This document shows positions 8,150 through 16,459 of a stretch of DNA of 64,000 nucleotides, piece after piece. This DNA is from Lutimaribacter_A marinistellae (GTDB lineage Bacteria; Pseudomonadota; Alphaproteobacteria; Rhodobacterales; Rhodobacteraceae). The stretch covers positions 434,001 to 498,000 of the forward strand of contig NZ_JBHRXI010000004.1 of NCBI RefSeq assembly GCF_042648365.1. Reading direction: 5' to 3'. The notes under the pieces are model-generated. The model saw nothing but the letters and a program-made list of their open reading frames with translations, was not told the DNA's origin and made no database searches. The position numbers and the translations under genes are program-made. Each line of letters opens with the position of its first letter. Positions within the stretch are counted from its first letter, which is position 1.

Positions 8150-9409
8150 ATGCGCGACGTCTATGTGATCGGAACATCCTGTACCCCGTTCGGCAAACGC
8201 CCCGGTGACGGGTTCAAGGACCTGACCCGCGAAGCGTATCTCGAGGTCCTGCAGGACGCGGGGTTGGAAACGGGTGACGGGATCGAACAGGCCTGGTTCG
8301 GCAATTGCGGGATGGGCACCTTTGGCCAGCGCAACATTCGCGGGCAGGTCTGTTTCACCCCGCTGGTGCGCGAGGGGCTGTTTCCCGAACGCGTTCCGAT
8401 GATCAATGTCGAAGGCGGATGCGCCACGGCGTCGATGGCCTTTCACGGTGCGTGGAAGGATGTCGCCTCGGGCGACATGGAGATGTCGCTGGCGATCGGT
8501 GTCGAAAAGACCTTTGTCCCCGGCGATGCGGAACGAACGCTGGAGATCTTTGAAGGCGGGATCGACCAGTTGGACCCAGGCGAATGGCACGACTACTACG
8601 CCGAAAAGGGGCGCGAGGCGGGCAAGCCGTTCGAGGCCAATGGCGGCGGTGGCACGGTGTTCATGAACACCTACGCGATGCAGGCCGCGTGGCACATGAA
8701 GCATTACGGCACCACGCAGGAGCAGATCGCCATCGCGGCGTCCAAGAACCATTGGCACGGGTCGATGAACCCGAAGGCGCAATACCGGTTCGAGGTGTCG
8801 GTCGAAGAGGCGCTGGCGGATCGCGATATCTCGTGGCCGCTGACCCGCGCCATGTGCGCACCGATCGGCGATGGCGCCGCGGCTGCGATTCTCGTCTCTG
8901 GCGACCGGCTGGCCGGCATGGACCGCGCGGTGCGCGAGCGGGCGATCAAGGTGCGCGGCTCGGTCCTGACCGGGGGCAAGTATCGCGCGGCGGACGAGCC
9001 GGGGCTGAGCCGTGTGGCGGCGCAGAAAGCCTATGCCAAATCCGGGCTGTCGCCTACCGATGTCGATCTTGTCGAGGTGCATGACGCGACCTCGTTCTGC
9101 GAGATCTTCCAGCTGGAGATGCTGGGCTTTGCCGAAGACGGCAAGGGCGGTGCCTTTGTCGGTGACGGGAATACCCGGCTGGACGGTCGGTTGCCCGTGA
9201 ACCTGTCCGGCGGCCTGGTGTCCAAAGGTCATCCGGTCGGAGCAACGGGTCTGTCGATGATCCATGAACTGGCGCTGCAACTGCGCGGCGAGGCAGGTGC
9301 AAGGCAGGCTGACCGCGCAAGGATCGCACTGGCCGAGAATGGCGGCGGTGTCATCGGTTTCGACGAAGCGGCCTGTTCGGTGATCCTGTTGGAAGGCCCT
9401 GCCGCCTAA
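8150..9409 (+). CDS. SCP2/SCPx-type thiolase
   Basis: A 419-residue thiolase of the lipid-transfer (SCPx) type rather than the FadA type. Candidate nucleophile is Cys91 in VEGGCATASMAF, the catalytic His lies in SKGHPVGATG, and the C-terminal segment ENGGGVIGFDEAACSV replaces the CxGxG block of classical thiolases. Start ATG at 8150 has GGAGAA just upstream and follows the reductase stop by one base. Members of this group act on branched or sterol side-chain 3-ketoacyl-CoAs, or as thiolase-like aldol enzymes. Having two unlike thiolases in one operon suggests that straight-chain and branched intermediates are both cleaved. Its 3' end overlaps the convergent hydratase gene by four bases. Confidence 0.9.
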   Translation: MRDVYVIGTSCTPFGKRPGDGFKDLTREAYLEVLQDAGLETGDGIEQAWFGNCGMGTFGQRNIRGQVCFTPLVREGLFPERVPMINVEGGCATASMAFHGAWKDVASGDMEMSLAIGVEKTFVPGDAERTLEIFEGGIDQLDPGEWHDYYAEKGREAGKPFEANGGGGTVFMNTYAMQAAWHMKHYGTTQEQIAIAASKNHWHGSMNPKAQYRFEVSVEEALADRDISWPLTRAMCAPIGDGAAAAILVSGDRLAGMDRAVRERAIKVRGSVLTGGKYRAADEPGLSRVAAQKAYAKSGLSPTDVDLVEVHDATSFCEIFQLEMLGFAEDGKGGAFVGDGNTRLDGRLPVNLSGGLVSKGHPVGATGLSMIHELALQLRGEAGARQADRARIALAENGGGVIGFDEAACSVILLEGPAA

Positions 9410-10221
9410 CTGTCGGGCAGGTCGGTGATGCTGCGCCGGCCTGCCGCCCCCTCGCGCACAAGCTCGCGGCTGCGCGCGCCCAGCATCAGATCACAGAAAA
9501 GCGCGCGCTCGGCGCCAAAGCCTGCATCCTCGGCCGAGGGGCCGGCGGCACGGCGCACGAGCTGCTTGATATGGGCGGGTGCCGGGTCGGGTTGGGCCGC
9601 AATGCGGTTCGCCATCCTTGTTGCCGCCTCGACCGCGTTGTCCTGCACCGGCCCCGTGGCCAACCCGGTGGCAACCATCGCTTCGCCGTCGAGCGTTCCG
9701 CCCAGAAGCGTGATTTCCAGCGCCCGGGCAAGACCGACAAGGCGCGGCAGGCGTTGCGTGCCGCCCGCACCCGGCAGCAGACCGAGGTTGATCTCGGGCA
9801 AGCCGAATTGGTACGGCCCCTTCTCGACCAGACGAAAATCACAGGCCAGCGCGATTTCGAAGCCCCCGCCCATGGCCGTGCCGTTGAGGGCGGCGATGAA
9901 GACGGTTCCCGACTCCTCCATCAGGCGCATGGCGGTGTGGATCGCCCCCTCGGGCACCGGTCGGTCGGCGCTGAACGAGAAATCCTTTTGCGCCATTTTC
10001 TCGGCACGGCGCTCCAGGACCTTGAGGTCATAGTGGCGGATGAAATAGCCGGGCGTCGCACCGGACAGGATGCAGACGGCCGGACCCGCGGTGCGCACGA
10101 ATTCGATGGTCCGAAGGAACTCGGCCTCCATCGTTTCATCCATCAGGCCGTCATCGGGGTTGGAGAACTCTATCCGGGCGATCCGCCCCTCGAATTGCAG
10201 ATCGACGTTACCCTGGGCCAA
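9406..10221 (-). CDS. Enoyl-CoA hydratase/isomerase family protein
   Basis: A 271-residue crotonase-fold protein. The oxyanion-hole and catalytic segments are present: TAMGGGFEIALACDFRL with Glu122 and LPEINLGLLPGAGGTQRLPR with Glu143, matching the two catalytic Glu residues of mitochondrial enoyl-CoA hydratase. It should add water to a 2-enoyl-CoA. The first ORF codon is TTG at 10221, and a stop lies only a few codons upstream, so no ATG start is possible in this region; GGAG lies about eight bases before the TTG. It is divergent from tetR, and the second operator-like sequence lies between them. Confidence 0.9.
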   Translation of the reverse strand: MAQGNVDLQFEGRIARIEFSNPDDGLMDETMEAEFLRTIEFVRTAGPAVCILSGATPGYFIRHYDLKVLERRAEKMAQKDFSFSADRPVPEGAIHTAMRLMEESGTVFIAALNGTAMGGGFEIALACDFRLVEKGPYQFGLPEINLGLLPGAGGTQRLPRLVGLARALEITLLGGTLDGEAMVATGLATGPVQDNAVEAATRMANRIAAQPDPAPAHIKQLVRRAAGPSAEDAGFGAERALFCDLMLGARSRELVREGAAGRRSITDLPDS

Positions 10222-10278
10222 ATGTGTTACTCCGCTTTACCATTCGGGCCGAGTTCAACACATCCGCTCTGGATCATC

Positions 10279-10298
10279 AAACAAACATTTGATAAATT
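10279..10298. promoter_or_regulatory. Operator-like sequence, probable TetR site 2
   Basis: AAACAAACATTTGATAAATT matches 15 of 20 positions of the palindrome at 2975-2994, with an identical left half AAACAAACAT and a degraded right half. The overlapping ATCAAA-CAAACA-TTTGAT (10276-10293) is itself an inverted repeat. It lies between the hydratase and tetR genes, where an autoregulatory TetR site is expected. Binding is inferred, not shown. Confidence 0.5.
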
Positions 10299-10344
10299 TC
10301 TTTCACGGCCGCTAGCGCCGACAGCAAAACGGGGGCGCGGGGCA

Positions 10345-10962
10345 ATGGCAAAGCCGAAAGCGGCATCGCCTGACGATCAGGCGGGTACGAAACGCGAGAA
10401 CCGGCGCGAGGAGTTGCTGCGCAAGGCGGCGGATCTGATTGCGCAGAAGGGATTCGAAGGCACCTCGATGCGCGATATCGCGTCGGCGGTGAACATGCTG
10501 CCCGGGTCGCTTTACTACCACTTCAAGTCCAAGGAAGAGATGCTGCTGGAAATCCACCAGCGCGTGGTGGACGGCATGTTCGAGCGTGTGGAAACGGCCA
10601 TCGCCGCCGGACACACGCCGTGGGAGCAACTGGAAAACGCCTCGGTCGCCCATTTCGAGGGGCTGATCGAAAGCCGCAACCTCGTCAACATCATCTCGCC
10701 CAACTTTCCCGAGGAACGCGGCGCGCTGAACGAACAGATCAAGGCGCATCGCAGCCGGTACGAAGACATCTTTCGCGGGTTGTTCGACCGGCTCGACCTG
10801 GCGCCCGGTGTCAGCAAGAACGTTCTGCGGCTTCAACTTCTGGGGGCGCTGAACTTTGCCCCGTTTTGGTTTCGCGAAGGCGGCGGGCTGAGTGCAGCCG
10901 ACGTTGCGCGGCAGTTCACCTCGAACCTGCGGCACAGCTGCGAGGCTGGCGAGGGGCGCTGA
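10345..10962 (+). CDS. TetR/AcrR-family transcriptional regulator
   Basis: A 205-residue regulator with a canonical N-terminal TetR helix-turn-helix: AADLIAQKGFEGTSMRDIASAVNMLPGSLYYHFKSKEEML at about residues 29-69. The C-terminal ligand domain is not recognisable by eye. Start ATG at 10345 follows a purine-rich GGGGC tract; the much longer upstream open frame is a shadow of the hydratase gene. The position beside the hydratase, and the related palindromes before it and before the P450/ligase pair, suggest that it represses the catabolic cluster and responds to an acyl-CoA. Regulators of fatty-acid catabolism in proteobacteria often belong to this family. Confidence 0.93.
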   Translation: MAKPKAASPDDQAGTKRENRREELLRKAADLIAQKGFEGTSMRDIASAVNMLPGSLYYHFKSKEEMLLEIHQRVVDGMFERVETAIAAGHTPWEQLENASVAHFEGLIESRNLVNIISPNFPEERGALNEQIKAHRSRYEDIFRGLFDRLDLAPGVSKNVLRLQLLGALNFAPFWFREGGGLSAADVARQFTSNLRHSCEAGEGR

Positions 10963-10979
10963 CCGGTGGGGGTTTGCCC

Positions 10980-12044
10980 CTAGATCTGAGTTGCTGCAAA
11001 GGCGATCTCCTGCCACTCGGCGGTGCCTGCAATGCCCTTGCGCATGCGGATTGCCGGTGTTTCGCCCAACTCCATCACCACGGAGGCAAAGGTCGATGAC
11101 CCGCCATTGACCTGGCCGCGCATGCAGAGCGGGGCGTCCGTATCGTCGAAAAGCGACTGGACTTGCCTTGCCCCGGTCAGACCGGTCGCATGCGCCTGCA
11201 GCCAGTCGAGACGCCGGTGCGAACTGGCATTGAACCCTGCGGATTCGAGCCGGGCCTGTGCGTTGGCATCGGTATCGCGGCTGGCAAGCGGGTGGTTCGT
11301 GTGCAGTAGCGTTTCGCCACTTTCGTACCGGGCGCAGCCGCCTGCCGAGCATTCCAGCGAGGTGATCCCATCGCGCGAAACCAGCGCGTAATGCTGGCCG
11401 CTGGCGTGTCGGGCCGAGGCGAGGCGGTTGGCAGCATCATCGCGGCTGCGAGCGGCGAGGGCGTGACGCAGGGCAAAGGCAACGGGGAGGCCGCCCGCAT
11501 CGTGATGCAGCATGAGGAGGGTGTTGACCCCGACTGCCAGCCCCGCATCGTTGAGACCCAGCAGACCGATCAGGCCCGCCGAACTGAGCGCGACGATTTC
11601 GGGCATATCCGGTCCGCCAAGCCGCAAGGCAACCTGTGACCCGTGCATATGCGCAGGCAAGTCCATGTTCTGCGCAAGGACATGGCCCCGCTCCGTCGGA
11701 ATGGCCACAAGGCTGCATCCGGGTGGGACGGTTTCCGCCGTGTCGTACCACCATTGCTCATCCATCAGGTTATAGGCCGCGACGCGGGCAAAGGGCTGGC
11801 CCGCCCCGTCCGCGATGCCCTGCAATTCGGTATGGAGATCGGGAACGGTCTTTTCGGCGTGATCGAGGCAGGAGGTGGCTGCCAGAAACCCCTCGCAATA
11901 AGCATCGAAATCGGTGCGGCCGAGGGCGGACATGGTGGCCGCTTCCCACTGGGCGAGCGCTTCGGCGATCTCGGCGCGGAGGGTTTCGCCATGGGCGTGG
12001 CCGCGCGCTGCGGGCGGGCCGAAACAATCAACAACGTGCATCAT
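10980..12044 (-). CDS. C45-family autoproteolytic acyltransferase/amidohydrolase
   Basis: A 354-residue protein of the acyl-CoA:6-aminopenicillanic-acid acyltransferase (peptidase C45) family, whose members are N-terminal-nucleophile hydrolases matured by cleavage before a Cys. The likely site is Gly109-Cys110 in VPPGCSLVAIP, and LLHTNHPLA further on is the usual His/Asn block. Natural bacterial substrates are mostly unknown; members hydrolyse or transfer acyl groups on amides. The ATG at 12044 overlaps the stop of the P1 peptidase as ATGA; a second ATG follows directly. It is the last gene of the ABC transporter operon and is convergent with tetR. No signal peptide is seen, so it probably acts on imported substrate in the cytoplasm. 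Confidence 0.85.
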   Translation of the reverse strand: MMHVVDCFGPPAARGHAHGETLRAEIAEALAQWEAATMSALGRTDFDAYCEGFLAATSCLDHAEKTVPDLHTELQGIADGAGQPFARVAAYNLMDEQWWYDTAETVPPGCSLVAIPTERGHVLAQNMDLPAHMHGSQVALRLGGPDMPEIVALSSAGLIGLLGLNDAGLAVGVNTLLMLHHDAGGLPVAFALRHALAARSRDDAANRLASARHASGQHYALVSRDGITSLECSAGGCARYESGETLLHTNHPLASRDTDANAQARLESAGFNASSHRRLDWLQAHATGLTGARQVQSLFDDTDAPLCMRGQVNGGSSTFASVVMELGETPAIRMRKGIAGTAEWQEIAFAATQI

Positions 12045-13141
12045 CGGCCCCTGCCCTTTTCATCCAGAATGTCGAGAAGCTGCGCATGGTCGATGGCGCG
12101 CACTCTTTGTCCAGCGGGCTTGACTGTCATGCGATCCTCGGCCGCGATCATGGCGTTGATGACGGCCTCTTCGATCGCCTGCACGGCGGCGGTGTAGAAG
12201 GCATCGAGATGGGCATCGCTGAGCGCCTGAAGGGTCATCACATCGGGCGCGTGCCACGGATAGGCCGTCGGGTTCGCGGTGGAGAACGCCAGAAAGATGT
12301 CGCCTGAATAGTGACCGCCCGAAGTGCCATTGCGGCCGATGCCGATGCTGCCGCGCCGGGCGAGCCGGTTCAGCTGGTGCGGAAGAAGCGGGGCGTCGGT
12401 GGCGATGACGACGATGATCGAGCCGGTTTCGCGCGGATGCACGAGATCCTCGCGCATGTATTGCCCGACCGGCGTGCCCGAGATCGTCAGCCCGTCACGC
12501 GATCCGTGATTGGCCTGCACCAGAACGCCAAGGTCATAGCCTTGCCCCCCGACAGTGACCCGTCGCGAGCCTGTGCCGGTTCCTCCCTTGAACTCGTAGG
12601 CGATCATGCCGGCACCGCCACCCACGTTGCCCTCGGCCACCGGACCGTCGCGGGCGCCATCCAGCGCGGCGCGGGCATGCGCCTCGGTCACGGCGCGGGC
12701 GTTGATGTCGTTCAGCACGCCGTCATAGGTTTCGCCCACGACAGGCAGACACCACATGTGGTCTTGTTCGAACACCTCTGGATACCGATCGATCATCCAG
12801 CCGACCGTGGCGTGCGAGACCATGCCGACGCCGTGTGAGTTCGTCAGCATGACCGGACCCAGGAACCAGCCCAGATCGGCGATATGGTGACCGCCTGTCA
12901 GCTCTCCATTGCCGTTGAACGAGTGTATGCCGGCCCAGACGGGGGCGATGTCGCCCGAGACGCCCCGAGGGATGATGGCGGTGACGCCGGTGCACAGGCC
13001 CTTGTGTTTGCCGGCGACCGCATCCTCGATCACCGTCTCGAAGCCGACGGTGACGTTATCCACGTCGGTTATGGCGTTGAACGGTCCGGGCGTGCCGCCG
13101 AAGGTCAGCCCGATATCGCGGGCGCGGGGTTTGCGTGTCAT
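12041..13141 (-). CDS. P1-family aminopeptidase/amidase (DmpA/BapA-like)
   Basis: A 366-residue protein of the peptidase P1 family, which includes the L-aminopeptidase/D-esterase DmpA and beta-peptidyl aminopeptidase BapA. The block GNVGGGAGMIAYEFKGGTGTGSRR is the family signature, and self-cleavage is expected at about Gly191-Ser192 to expose the nucleophilic Ser. The N-terminal segment RDIGLTFGGTPGPFNAITDVDNVTVG is also typical. Known enzymes remove N-terminal residues from peptides containing D- or beta-amino acids, or cleave amino-acid amides. It overlaps both neighbours as ATGA junctions within the peptide-importer operon, so uptake followed by hydrolysis of unusual peptides is the simplest reading. 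Confidence 0.9.
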   Translation of the reverse strand: MTRKPRARDIGLTFGGTPGPFNAITDVDNVTVGFETVIEDAVAGKHKGLCTGVTAIIPRGVSGDIAPVWAGIHSFNGNGELTGGHHIADLGWFLGPVMLTNSHGVGMVSHATVGWMIDRYPEVFEQDHMWCLPVVGETYDGVLNDINARAVTEAHARAALDGARDGPVAEGNVGGGAGMIAYEFKGGTGTGSRRVTVGGQGYDLGVLVQANHGSRDGLTISGTPVGQYMREDLVHPRETGSIIVVIATDAPLLPHQLNRLARRGSIGIGRNGTSGGHYSGDIFLAFSTANPTAYPWHAPDVMTLQALSDAHLDAFYTAAVQAIEEAVINAMIAAEDRMTVKPAGQRVRAIDHAQLLDILDEKGRGR

Positions 13142-14058
13142 GTCTGGGTCTCGTCGATGTTCGGCAGCGGGCGATCGCGGCTGTCGGGGTCGTAGGTGAA
13201 CGGGTCGAAATGGCGTGTCAGCTCTCCCATCGCCTGAAGGCGGTCTGTCACCTCGCGCCCCAGCCGCGCCGTCAGTGCATTCAGGAACAGGCCCAGCAAC
13301 GCGGACAGTCCCGAGGTACTGTCAAGAAAGGCGTTGGTCGCCGTGGTGACGGACAGGACATGCGGCGTGTAGCGGCGCGGCCAGGCGCTGTAACGGTCGG
13401 TGACCACGATCAGCGGGATGCCGCGCTGGCGGCAGAGATCGGCGATCTTCACGGAGTCGTGGGCATAGGGCACAACATCGACCATGATGACGCATGAGGT
13501 CTCTGGTTCCTCGATGAAGATTTCGGACCAGTTGCCACTGCGCCCGTCGGTAAATCGCGCACCGGGACGGGCGTATTTGAGGCGGGTGGCGAAATCCATC
13601 GCCATCCCCTTGACCCCCTGGAAGCCGGTCACGTTCACTGTGCGGGCAGCGGCCACGACATCGACTGCCGCGCGCCATGTTTCGGTCGTGGCAAGCTGGT
13701 AGACCTCGACAATGGCGTCGAGTTCGCGGCGCAGTTGTTCTTGCAACTCGGCATCGGTCACGTCGGCCACGGCGATACGGCGTTCGCGCTGGACCTGGGA
13801 AACGGGGTCGGATTGCCGGAACTCCTTGCTGATCTCGGATTTGAACGCCTTGAAATTCTCGTAGCCCAATCGCTTGACGAAACGTCCGACGGTCATTTCG
13901 CTGACGCCGGCGCCGTCGGCCAGATCGGCGGCAGTGGCGAAGGGCAGGGTGTCGAAATGCCGTTCGACCCAGAGCGCCACGGCGCTTTCACCGCGCGAGA
14001 GGTTGGGCGCGGCGGCCATGCGCGCCCGAACGGGGCCGGTTGGTTTGGCATCGGTCAT
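13138..14058 (-). CDS. RpiR/MurR-family transcriptional regulator
   Basis: A 306-residue regulator with an N-terminal RpiR-type helix-turn-helix (FATAADLADGAGVSEMTVGRFVKRLGYENFKAFKSEI, about residues 40-76) and a C-terminal SIS domain, seen from VNVTGFQGVKGMAMDFATRLKYARPG onward. SIS domains in this family usually bind phosphosugars, as in MurR with N-acetylmuramate 6-phosphate. Finding it inside a peptide/amide uptake operon hints at an amino-sugar- or muropeptide-like ligand, but roseobacter members also regulate other substrates. The coding end overlaps the P1 peptidase start. A perfect inverted repeat upstream of the operon (19012-19043) is its most likely binding site. Confidence 0.9.
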   Translation of the reverse strand: MTDAKPTGPVRARMAAAPNLSRGESAVALWVERHFDTLPFATAADLADGAGVSEMTVGRFVKRLGYENFKAFKSEISKEFRQSDPVSQVQRERRIAVADVTDAELQEQLRRELDAIVEVYQLATTETWRAAVDVVAAARTVNVTGFQGVKGMAMDFATRLKYARPGARFTDGRSGNWSEIFIEEPETSCVIMVDVVPYAHDSVKIADLCRQRGIPLIVVTDRYSAWPRRYTPHVLSVTTATNAFLDSTSGLSALLGLFLNALTARLGREVTDRLQAMGELTRHFDPFTYDPDSRDRPLPNIDETQT

Positions 14059-15659
14059 GCGGCACCTCCATCCAGATGTGGAATCGCGTCGATCAGGGCG
14101 CGGGTGTAATCCTGCCGGGGCGCATCGAAAACCTGCGCGGTTGGGCCGGCTTCGACGATTTCACCCCTGCGCATGACCACGACGCTGTTGCACAGGCGAC
14201 GGATCACCGACAGGTCGTGGCTGATGAAGATCATTGTCAGGCCGCGTTCCTTTTGCAGCCGCAGAAGAAGTGCGATGACCTGCGCCTGAAGCGTCACGTC
14301 AAGCGCCGAGGTGATTTCGTCGGCGATCAGAACACGCGGGTCGAAGGCAAGCGCGCGGGCGATTGCGACGCGCTGGCACTGTCCGCCGGAAAGCTGTCCG
14401 GGAAAACGCCCTGCGAGATCGGGTGAAAGGTCGACCTGCTCCATCAGGGCTGCGACGCGTTCGCCGAGCTTGTCGCGCGGAACAAGCCCATGACGACGCA
14501 GCGGCTCGGCAATGGCGGCGTGCACGGTCATGCGCGGGCTGAGCGCCTCGTACGGGTGCTGGTAGATCATCTGCACGTCGCGCAGATAGGCGATGCGGTT
14601 GCGCCCGGCGGGTTCGGCGGGACGGCCATCGAACATCACCTCGCCCCGGTCAGGACGAACAAGGCCCACCAGGGCACGGGCAAGCGTGGATTTGCCCGAA
14701 CCGCTTTCCCCGACGATGCCGAGTGTCTGACCCGGCTGAACGGCGAAATCAGCACTGCGGACGGCGACGAAACCGCCCTCGCGCCGGGCAAGTAGGTCGT
14801 TCAGGGTGGCGCCGCCGTAGCGGATGCGCACGCCGCGCGCCTCTATCAGCGGTTCGGTACGCGAAGCGGTCGTAAGCGGAACGAAGGGCATCCGGTCGGG
14901 GTGCGAGGCGATCAGCTGGCGGGTGTAGTCGTGCCGGGGCGACTGCACCACGCGACGGACGGGGCCGGATTCGACAGGTTTCGACCGGCGCATGACCAGG
15001 ATGTCATCGCAGACCTGTGCCACCGCGCCGAGGTCATGGCTGACGAAGATCATGCTGAGGTTCCGTTCGCGACGTAACTGCCCGAGCAGGTCCAGCACCG
15101 ATTTCTGCACCGTTGCGTCGAGCGCGGTCGTCGGCTCGTCCGCGAGCAGCAGGTCGGGCTGACAGGCCAGCGCCCCGGCAATCATCGCGCGCTGTTTCAT
15201 CCCGCCCGACAGTTGGTGCGGATAGGCCCGGGCCCAGCGTTCGGGGTCGGGGATGCGGACGACGTCGAGCAGGCGCAGAACCTCGTCCCGGATGGCACCG
15301 CCGCGCATATCCGTGTGCTTGCGCAGGGTCTCGGCCACCTGGTCGCCGATCCGCATGAGCGGGTCGAGATGGCTGGCCGGGGTCTGAAAAATCATCGCGA
15401 TCCGCTTGCCCCGAATGGTGTCGAGCGCAGGTTCCGGCATGGCGAGGAGGTTCTGCCCCTCGAAACTGGCCTGCCCATCGATCCGGGCGGTTCTGGGCAG
15501 AAGACGCATCAACGCGCGGCAGGTCACCGACTTGCCCGAGCCGCTTTCGCCGACAATGCCCAGCGCCGCGCCGCGTTCGAGGTCGAAGGACACGCCATCG
15601 ACCGCCGTGACCGGCCCGAAGCGAACGGTCAGGTCGCGGACGGATAACAGGGGACTCAT
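14055..15659 (-). CDS. Fused dual ATP-binding protein of a dipeptide/oligopeptide ABC importer (DppD-DppF type)
   Basis: A 534-residue protein with two complete ABC ATPase domains in one chain. Each half has Walker A GESGSGKS; the signature motifs are LSGGMKQRAMIA and LSGGQCQRVAIA, and the Walker B regions are LLLADEPTTALD and VLIADEITSALD. Fusion of the two nucleotide-binding subunits is common in this importer class, as in YejF and GsiA. The ATG at 15657-15659 overlaps the permease stop as ATGA; the open frame running further upstream lies inside the permease gene. It powers the permeases encoded just before it. Confidence 0.95.
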   Translation of the reverse strand: MSPLLSVRDLTVRFGPVTAVDGVSFDLERGAALGIVGESGSGKSVTCRALMRLLPRTARIDGQASFEGQNLLAMPEPALDTIRGKRIAMIFQTPASHLDPLMRIGDQVAETLRKHTDMRGGAIRDEVLRLLDVVRIPDPERWARAYPHQLSGGMKQRAMIAGALACQPDLLLADEPTTALDATVQKSVLDLLGQLRRERNLSMIFVSHDLGAVAQVCDDILVMRRSKPVESGPVRRVVQSPRHDYTRQLIASHPDRMPFVPLTTASRTEPLIEARGVRIRYGGATLNDLLARREGGFVAVRSADFAVQPGQTLGIVGESGSGKSTLARALVGLVRPDRGEVMFDGRPAEPAGRNRIAYLRDVQMIYQHPYEALSPRMTVHAAIAEPLRRHGLVPRDKLGERVAALMEQVDLSPDLAGRFPGQLSGGQCQRVAIARALAFDPRVLIADEITSALDVTLQAQVIALLLRLQKERGLTMIFISHDLSVIRRLCNSVVVMRRGEIVEAGPTAQVFDAPRQDYTRALIDAIPHLDGGAA

Positions 15660-16459
15660 CGCTCGATCCTCAACATGCGGGCCAACCCGTCGCCGATCAG
15701 TGCAAATCCGACGCCGATCAGCACCATGGCAAGCCCGGGAAAGAAGCTGATCCACCAGGCGGAGGAGATATAGGTCTGCCCCTCGGCGATCATCACGCCC
15801 CATTCCGCGGCAGGTGGCGAAACACCCATACCAAGAAAGCCCAGCGCCGCGCCGAAGAGGATCACCAGCGTCACATCCGTCATGACATAGACGACGATAG
15901 GCGACAGCGCGTTGGGCAGGACATGACGCAGCAGGATGTGGGCGTGCGAAAAGCCCATCGTTCGTTCGGCCAGCACGAACTCGGCCTGGCGCAGCACGAT
16001 CGCCTCGGCCCGTGCCAGCCTTGCGTATCCGACCCAGCCGACCAGCGCGAGCGCGATGAAGTAGTTTTCGATCCCCGGGCCGAGCACGGCCACGATCGCA
16101 AGGACGAGGACGAAGAACGGAAAGGGCACGGTTATGTCGAGCAGGCGCATCGCCACCGCATCGACCCAACCGCCGAAATAACCGGCGAGCAGCCCGATTG
16201 CCATCCCGATCACCATGGGCGCGATGACACCCAGCAGACCGATGTAAAGCGCCAGCCGCGCACCATAGACAACCCGGCTGTAGATGTCGCGGCCGACATT
16301 GTCAGTGCCGAACCAGTGATCGGGGTTGGGCGCTTGCAGGATCGCCTCGAAATCGATGGTATAGGGGTCATGGGTCGCCAGAAGCGGGGCGGCGGCGGCA
16401 ATCAGGCACCAGAGGAGAACAAGGCAGGCGCCGATGACGAACATGGGGGACAGCCTCAT
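15656..16459 (-). CDS. ABC transporter permease (DppC/OppC type)
   Basis: A 267-residue integral membrane protein with hydrophobic segments spread along the chain. An N-terminal membrane helix is followed by ATHDPYTIDFEAILQAPNPDHWFGTDNVGRDIYSRVVYGAR, the characteristic DppC-type periplasmic block (HxxGTDxxGRDxxSR). A cytoplasmic coupling segment EAIVLRQAEFVLAERTMGFSHAHILLRHVLPN docks to the ATPase. It pairs with the DppB-like permease, whose stop overlaps this start by four bases. It forms half of the transmembrane channel of the peptide-type importer. Confidence 0.94.
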   Translation of the reverse strand: MRLSPMFVIGACLVLLWCLIAAAAPLLATHDPYTIDFEAILQAPNPDHWFGTDNVGRDIYSRVVYGARLALYIGLLGVIAPMVIGMAIGLLAGYFGGWVDAVAMRLLDITVPFPFFVLVLAIVAVLGPGIENYFIALALVGWVGYARLARAEAIVLRQAEFVLAERTMGFSHAHILLRHVLPNALSPIVVYVMTDVTLVILFGAALGFLGMGVSPPAAEWGVMIAEGQTYISSAWWISFFPGLAMVLIGVGFALIGDGLARMLRIER

